This document shows, in pieces, positions 27,156 through 31,742 of a stretch of DNA of 31,742 bases. Position 1 is the stretch's first letter; every line of letters begins with the position of its first letter. Under the pieces are notes generated by a model. That model ran no database searches. It had not been told where the DNA came from and was given only the letters and a program-made list of their open reading frames with translations. This DNA comes from an uncultured Brachyspira sp. (lineage in GTDB: Bacteria > Spirochaetota > Brachyspiria > Brachyspirales > Brachyspiraceae), in assembly GCF_949287625.1 (NCBI RefSeq), contig NZ_CASEGO010000058.1, positions 1 to 31,742 on the forward strand. The letters run 5' to 3'. The translations under genes and the position numbers were made by a program.

Positions 27156-28346
27156 TTATTTTTCATACTGCTCATCTGCTTCTTCTATAAGTTTTTTAAA
27201 CTTTTCTTTAAGAAGTGCCGTTCTTTTTTTCTGCCACATTATATATATAGCTATAGAGTAGCATATTAAAGAGACTATCATCATAAATAAAAATGAGATA
27301 AAATATGAAAAGTTAGAAGCTAAATATCCTACAGCAAAAGGTATTATTAAAGCAGCTATTCCAGTAAGAGCCTCATTAACCGCCACATTAGCAGTAGCGT
27401 TTTCTTGGTCAGCCAAAGCATAATAAAGCCCAAAGAAATATCCAAATCCGCTTACAAAACCTAAAAACATAAATGCAATTAAAAATATCCAAAAATTTTT
27501 AGTTATAAGTATCAATGTAAGAGCAGCAGGTGTTAATAATCCTACTACAGTAAATACTCTTTTTGTTTCTAAAGACCTTAAATAAAATGCAGAAAATAAA
27601 GCCCCAAAAGCCATAAAAGCGGATAAACTTCCCACAAGCATTGCCGCCTTAGATTCTGAAAGTCCAGCCTCTTTAATACCATAGTCAAGAAACATAAATC
27701 TTAAAGTATGAAGAACAGCCGCACCAACAAATATTATAAGCCAGCCTATATACACCTTGTATCTAGGTGCTCTCATAAAAGGTTCTTCCCATTTATGACG
27801 ATTTGCTTTCAAATGAAGATGCCTTGACATATAGAAAAAAGTAAATATTAATATACTCATAGCTATAACAATCATAAAACCTATATTCGGATTGAGTTTG
27901 TATATAAATCCAGTAACAATAGGTCCTACAGCAAGCCCTAAAGTCCAAGAGAATATAAAAAGTCCGCTGCTTATTCTTATAGGCAAATCTTTGGAAACAG
28001 AATCAAGCAAAGACTGAAAGCATACAAAAAATGCCGTTACATTAGCCCCGAATAAAAATGAATATAAAAGCACCATCTCATTTTTTAAATATATTAAACA
28101 TAATATAGATATTACTATTTGAGAGCATGCTTCTGCGTACAATATTTTAGGATATATTCTCTTTGGTATTTTAAACTTAGAAAATATACTTGCACTTATC
28201 ATCATACCAGTACCGTACGAAACACCTATTAATGATATAAAAAATGGTGTAGCCATTGCTTTGGAAGCATTGATAACCAAAACTGTACTGAATATGCTTG
28301 AGCATAGATAAATTAGAAAAGGCATTGAATAAACTAAAATAATCAT
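27156..28346 (-). CDS. MFS transporter (second of a tandem pair)
   Basis: 396 residues, almost wholly hydrophobic, with the 10-12 membrane helices and size of a major facilitator. It starts MIILVYSMPFLIYLCSSIF; the middle hydrophilic loop (SRHLHLKANRHKWEEPFMRA) divides two helix bundles, and the end is a basic cytoplasmic tail. Substrate unknown. It is very similar along its whole length to the neighbour at 28392-29603, for example both contain GLYYALADQEN and HTLRFMFLDYGIKEAGLSE. The gap to the upstream copy is 45 bases, so they are probably one operon. TTAGAGG precedes the ATG. Confidence 0.85.
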   Translation of the reverse strand: MIILVYSMPFLIYLCSSIFSTVLVINASKAMATPFFISLIGVSYGTGMMISASIFSKFKIPKRIYPKILYAEACSQIVISILCLIYLKNEMVLLYSFLFGANVTAFFVCFQSLLDSVSKDLPIRISSGLFIFSWTLGLAVGPIVTGFIYKLNPNIGFMIVIAMSILIFTFFYMSRHLHLKANRHKWEEPFMRAPRYKVYIGWLIIFVGAAVLHTLRFMFLDYGIKEAGLSESKAAMLVGSLSAFMAFGALFSAFYLRSLETKRVFTVVGLLTPAALTLILITKNFWIFLIAFMFLGFVSGFGYFFGLYYALADQENATANVAVNEALTGIAALIIPFAVGYLASNFSYFISFLFMMIVSLICYSIAIYIMWQKKRTALLKEKFKKLIEEADEQYEK

Positions 28347-28391
28347 TTTATTTAACCTCTAATTAATAATTGTTTTTTATGCAGAGAATAT

Positions 28392-29603
28392 TCACTGCAT
28401 ATTTGATTGTTTTATTATTCTGTTTTCTATTTTTTCATTATTATTATTTAATTTTTCTTTAAATAATACTTCTGCTTTTCTTTTGTTATGCATTATCACT
28501 ATTGCAGCAATATAACATATTAAAGATACTATCATCATAAATAAAAAACCCGCAAAGTATGAATAATGCGAAGCTAAGTATCCTACACTGAAAGGAATAA
28601 CTAAAGCAGCAACCCCAGTTAATGCCTCATTTACAGCAACATTTGAAGATGAGTTTTCCTGATCTGCCAAAGCATAGTAAAGACCGAAGAAGTATCCGAA
28701 TCCGCTAACAAGTCCTAAAAACATAAATGCTATTATAAATACATAAAAATTTTTGCTTATTAATATTAATGTTAAAGCTATAGGTGTAAGAAGCCCTACG
28801 ATTGTAAATACTCTTTTTTTCTCTAAAAATCTTAAATAAAAAGATCCTACTAAAGTACCAACAGCCATAAAAGCTGATAAACTTCCTACAAGCATTGAAG
28901 CTTTAGCCTCAGAAAGTCCAGCCTCTTTTATACCATAATCAAGAAACATAAATCTTAAAGTATGAAGAACCAAAGCACCTACAAATATTATAAGCCAGCC
29001 TATATATACTTTATATCTTGGAGCTCTCATAAATGGCTCGTCGAATTTTTTTATTCTGTTTGCTTTAAATCTCAAGTGCCTAGATAAATAAAATAAAATA
29101 AATATTATAAAGCTCATAGCTATAACAATATAAAAACCTATTTTATAATTTATATCATATATAAGTCCGGTAATAGTAGGTCCAATAGCAAATCCTAAAG
29201 ACCAAGAAAATATAAATAATGCTCCGCTTAATCTCATAGGCAGGTCTTTTGAAACTATATCAAGTGATGACTGAAAGCATACAAAAAATATTGTAGTACT
29301 GCATCCGTAGAGAAATGAATAAAAAACAGACATTTCCATAGGCATAAATATAAGACATAAAGCAGATATTATCATTTGCATTACAGCTTCTATATATATT
29401 AAATTTGTATAGTATTTTTTGGGTATTTTTATTTTAGATAGTATTCCAGCTGTAATCATCATACCCATGCCGTAAGAAACTCCAAGCATAGATATAAAAA
29501 AAGGAGCAGCCCCCATCTTTGAAGCATTAATAACCAAAACAGTACTGAATATGCTAGCACATAAATAGATTAAAAACGGCATAGAATAAATTAAAATTAT
29601 CAT
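28392..29603 (-). CDS. MFS transporter (first of a tandem pair)
   Basis: 403 residues, the same architecture as the copy downstream: MIILIYSMPFLIYLCASIF at the start, a central loop with RFKANRIKKFDEPFMRAP, and paired helix bundles. The differences are scattered, with conserved motifs kept, so both copies look functional and the duplication is not recent. The tail differs (ends KIENRIIKQSNMQ). TTAGGGTG precedes the ATG at 29603. A perfect hairpin with a T run lies in its leader at 29652-29684. Confidence 0.85.
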   Translation of the reverse strand: MIILIYSMPFLIYLCASIFSTVLVINASKMGAAPFFISMLGVSYGMGMMITAGILSKIKIPKKYYTNLIYIEAVMQMIISALCLIFMPMEMSVFYSFLYGCSTTIFFVCFQSSLDIVSKDLPMRLSGALFIFSWSLGFAIGPTITGLIYDINYKIGFYIVIAMSFIIFILFYLSRHLRFKANRIKKFDEPFMRAPRYKVYIGWLIIFVGALVLHTLRFMFLDYGIKEAGLSEAKASMLVGSLSAFMAVGTLVGSFYLRFLEKKRVFTIVGLLTPIALTLILISKNFYVFIIAFMFLGLVSGFGYFFGLYYALADQENSSSNVAVNEALTGVAALVIPFSVGYLASHYSYFAGFLFMMIVSLICYIAAIVIMHNKRKAEVLFKEKLNNNNEKIENRIIKQSNMQ

Positions 29604-29651
29604 TTTTACACCCTAACAAATATTATTTTTTTATCATAATTTTTTAAAAGT

Positions 29652-29684
29652 AAAAAAAGGGACACTCTTTATAGTGTCCCTTTT
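29652..29684 (-). terminator. Terminator-type hairpin upstream of the MFS genes
   Basis: On the minus strand AAAAGGGACACT (29684-29673) pairs perfectly with AGTGTCCCTTTT (29666-29655) across a 6-base loop, and seven T in a row follow. It is a textbook intrinsic terminator for the minus strand. However, it lies about 50 bases before an MFS start and no gene ends there, so it is either an attenuator in the MFS leader or the end of a short RNA. Confidence 0.7.
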
Positions 29685-29893
29685 GTAAAATACTATATAT
29701 CTTTTAAAAAAAATTGATATAGCTATTTTGATTTTTTTTATTTTTTTGTAATATTTTCTTTACTAATTTATATAAAAAATCAAAAAACAATACTATGAAA
29801 AATAATTTTTTGTTTAACATGTTTTTTATAATTAAATAATATATAAAAAAGATAGTTAAAGATACTAAAAAGATAATTGAAAAAAAAAGAAAT
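29685..29893. other. AT-rich divergent intergenic stretch
   Basis: Long A and T runs with no open frame on either strand. A short transcript on the minus strand ending at the 29652-29684 hairpin would have to start here, but I cannot pick out its promoter. Confidence 0.4.
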
Positions 29894-29904
29894 TATACTA
29901 TACT
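29894..29904 (+). promoter_or_regulatory. Possible -10 region of the esterase gene
   Basis: Two overlapping TATACT boxes (29894-29899 and 29899-29904), about 40 bases before the ATG. No good -35 is found. Confidence 0.3.
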
Positions 29905-29942
29905 AAAAATTAATCATTTAAAAATTAAGAAGGATTTTAATT

Positions 29943-30923
29943 ATGGCTTTTTTTGATTTAAGTTTAGAAGAACTTTATAAATATAAAGGCGTATCCGAAG
30001 AACCTAAAGACTTTGATGAGTTTTGGGATAATACTTTAAAAGAAAATAATCATAGTACAGATGCTAAGTACACTTTAATAGACACACATTTAAAACTATT
30101 TGATGTTTGGAGTGTAAGTTTTAATGGGTATTTAAAACATAATATAAACGGCTGGTATATAGCACCTAAATATGCTTCAGAAAATAATAAAAAGCTAACA
30201 TGTATAATGTGCTACCCAGGATACGGCGGAGGAAGAGATTATCCTATTAAGCATTTACTTTTTCCTTCAGCAGGATACAGTGTATTTGTAATGGAGGTAA
30301 GAGGTCAGGGGGCAGAAGGAGGAAATGGTGCAGTAACTCCAGATCCTATAGGTTCTACTCCTCATGCTGATGGTTTTCTTACTATGGGTATACTTGATAA
30401 AAAAGATTATTATTATAAAAGGGTTTTTATTGATGCTGTTAAATCCATAGAGGCTGCAAAAGAACATTCTTTGACTGGTAAAATAGCTATAAACGGCACA
30501 AGTCAGGGAGGGGGAATATCTCTTGCTGTTTTGGGTTTATCATCTCTTACCAAAGAAAAAATTGAAGCTGCTATGATAGATGTTCCTTTTTTATGCGACT
30601 ATAAAAGAGCCTGCACTATTACTGATACACTGCCTTATAATGAAATAGCGAAATTTTGCAAAACAAACAGAATGCATGAAAAAACTGCTTTTCAAACTTT
30701 ATCATATTTTGACGGGGCTTTATTTGCAAAAAGATCTAAAGTTAAAGCATTATTTTCTGTTGGTCTTATGGATATTATTTGTCCGCCTTCAACTGTGTTT
30801 GCTGCTTATAATAATTATGCAGGAGATAAATCTATTAATGTTTATACATTTAATGGGCATGAAGGAGGAGACAATGAACAGAGTGAGAGAAAATTGGAGT
30901 TTTTAAGTTCTCTAAATCTTTAG
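29943..30923 (+). CDS. Acetyl xylan esterase/cephalosporin-C deacetylase family (CE7)
   Basis: 326 residues, the usual CE7 length, with no signal peptide, so cytoplasmic. These alpha/beta hydrolases remove acetyl groups from short acetylated oligosaccharides. The family motifs are present: R120-G-Q-G (VRGQGAEGG), the nucleophile S187 in NGTSQGGG, the acid D277 in GLMDIICPP, and the base H306 in NGHEGG. The N-terminal DLSLEELYKYKGVSEEPKDF and FDEFW patch, involved in oligomer contacts, is also typical. Ribosome binding site AAGGA eight bases before the ATG. It stands alone, divergent from the MFS pair. Confidence 0.92.
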   Translation: MAFFDLSLEELYKYKGVSEEPKDFDEFWDNTLKENNHSTDAKYTLIDTHLKLFDVWSVSFNGYLKHNINGWYIAPKYASENNKKLTCIMCYPGYGGGRDYPIKHLLFPSAGYSVFVMEVRGQGAEGGNGAVTPDPIGSTPHADGFLTMGILDKKDYYYKRVFIDAVKSIEAAKEHSLTGKIAINGTSQGGGISLAVLGLSSLTKEKIEAAMIDVPFLCDYKRACTITDTLPYNEIAKFCKTNRMHEKTAFQTLSYFDGALFAKRSKVKALFSVGLMDIICPPSTVFAAYNNYAGDKSINVYTFNGHEGGDNEQSERKLEFLSSLNL

Positions 30924-30963
30924 TACTAATTGTTTAATAATTTTATTAAATTTATAAAGCTAT

Positions 30964-30999
30964 GCAGTTTATAACTTATTAATGAAGTTTATAAACTGC
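30964..30999. terminator. Hairpin between convergent genes
   Basis: GCAGTTTATAA (30964-30974) pairs exactly with TTATAAACTGC (30989-30999). It lies between the ends of the esterase gene and the minus-strand Rpn-like gene, whose stop is at 31008. Only a broken T run follows on the plus strand, so it is a moderate terminator. Confidence 0.5.
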
Positions 31000-31007
31000 T
31001 TATTATT

Positions 31008-31661
31008 TTATAATTTTAGTACTTCTTCTATGGTTAGCCCTGTATTTTCACTTATAATATTTATATCTATACCAGCATTTTTGAAACTCCTAGCTATGGC
31101 AAGCTGTTCTTCTCTTCTGCCTTCTTCTCTTCCTTCCTGCAATCCTTCTTCACGCTCTCTTCTTAACATTAAAGTCTGACCATATAAAAATGCATCTCTG
31201 GCATTATAAACTTCCATCTCATCTTCACTAGATATGAAACGTTCATATTTATTAATTACTTTAGGCATAATATTATTAACCTCCTTTAATTTATCTTTAA
31301 CTTTATCCAAATCTTTAGCTGTAAAAAACTCTATCCAAGATAATATTTTCTTTTTCTTAATATCTTCTATATTTGTATTATATAATATTTTCCTAAATCT
31401 CGGAACTTCTACTATATGCATCTGAACCATATCTAAAACAACTTCTGGATTCTCTGTATCTATTAGCTTAAAACATCTATGCGGCTTACCATTATCATTG
31501 AAATCCATATTGAAGTCTACAAAGTTAATACTTATAACCTCGCTTATTATATCATAAGGCTCTTTTTCTTCTACTTCGATTACTATATTCTTAGATATAT
31601 AATAGTATATTCTTCTCAAAAAGTCTATATTACCTGATAATTGTATTTGTTTAAGAGCCAT
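31008..31661 (-). CDS. N-terminally truncated Rpn-family protein (PD-(D/E)xK nuclease/putative transposase)
   Basis: 217 residues. The sequence QIQLSGNIDFLRRIYYYISK, then EVISINFVDFNMDF, and the C-terminal part with LQEGREEGRREEQLAIARSF and GIDINIISENTGLTIEEV match Rpn (recombination-promoting nuclease) proteins from the middle to the end. The usual protein is about 280-330 residues and its first 70-100 residues, holding most of the PD-(D/E)xK catalytic core, are missing here. Translation from the ATG at 31661 has no ribosome binding site, and an in-frame TAA lies six codons upstream. I therefore think it is a decayed or internally started remnant without nuclease activity. The 81 bases beyond it to the window end hold no open frame I recognise. 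Confidence 0.6.
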   Translation of the reverse strand: MALKQIQLSGNIDFLRRIYYYISKNIVIEVEEKEPYDIISEVISINFVDFNMDFNDNGKPHRCFKLIDTENPEVVLDMVQMHIVEVPRFRKILYNTNIEDIKKKKILSWIEFFTAKDLDKVKDKLKEVNNIMPKVINKYERFISSEDEMEVYNARDAFLYGQTLMLRREREEGLQEGREEGRREEQLAIARSFKNAGIDINIISENTGLTIEEVLKL

Positions 31662-31742
31662 AGATATTGCACAGTTTTAGTTTAAAAAAAGGAGGTATTC
31701 CTTATAATTTAAATTATCACAACAAACAAAAAGGAATAGCTA

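Noticed and set aside
31689..31742. AAAGGAGG at 31689 as the ribosome binding site of a plus-strand gene entering at the right edge
   Set aside because: No ATG, GTG or TTG frame at a suitable distance stays open to the window end in a convincing way.

Overview
The window looks like a piece of a Brachyspira chromosome (intestinal spirochaete). The evidence is very high A+T, a gene of the Brachyspira/Serpulina variable surface protein (Vsp) family at 23785-24903, short AT-rich intergenic regions, and a GC-rich intergenic element that recurs within the window. Species cannot be fixed from the sequence alone.

Layout. 1-3660: the 5' end of an unidentified minus-strand gene; a GC-rich non-coding element (about 160-440); an EFR1-type flavodoxin/ferredoxin protein; a degenerate Fpg/Nei-like protein; and a UDP-glucuronate decarboxylase-like sugar-nucleotide enzyme. 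3862-12321: one consensus promoter followed by a complete type I-B (Tneap-like) operon, cas6-cas8b(Cst1 type)-cas7-cas5-cas3-cas4-cas1-cas2. A strong internal ribosome binding site near the 3' end of cas8b probably makes a separate Cas11 small subunit. 12322-20173: a leader and a very long CRISPR array, 115 repeats of 31 bp and 114 spacers by hand count, ending in a degenerate repeat. 20207-24966: a DUF3592-like small membrane protein, a 928-residue putative outer-membrane protein with a HELTH zinc-peptidase motif, and the Vsp protein with a clear terminator. 25222-29603 (minus strand): mnmG and two tandemly duplicated MFS transporters. 29943-31661: a CE7-type acetyl esterase/cephalosporin-C deacetylase and an N-terminally truncated Rpn-family protein.

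How the genes work together. Cas1, Cas2 and Cas4 acquire spacers at the leader end next to cas2. Cas6 cuts the long array transcript within each repeat. Cas8b, Cas11, Cas7 and Cas5 form Cascade, which recruits the HD-helicase Cas3 to degrade matching DNA. The other genes are ordinary chromosomal neighbours.

The most notable content is inside the array. Several groups of spacers, acquired far apart in the array, encode the same or homologous peptides with synonymous differences, so the same target genes were sampled repeatedly from diverged viruses. There is also an exact spacer duplication whose two copies are each followed by a damaged repeat end. The in-gene Cas11 start and several promoters placed to give leaderless mRNAs also deserve attention.
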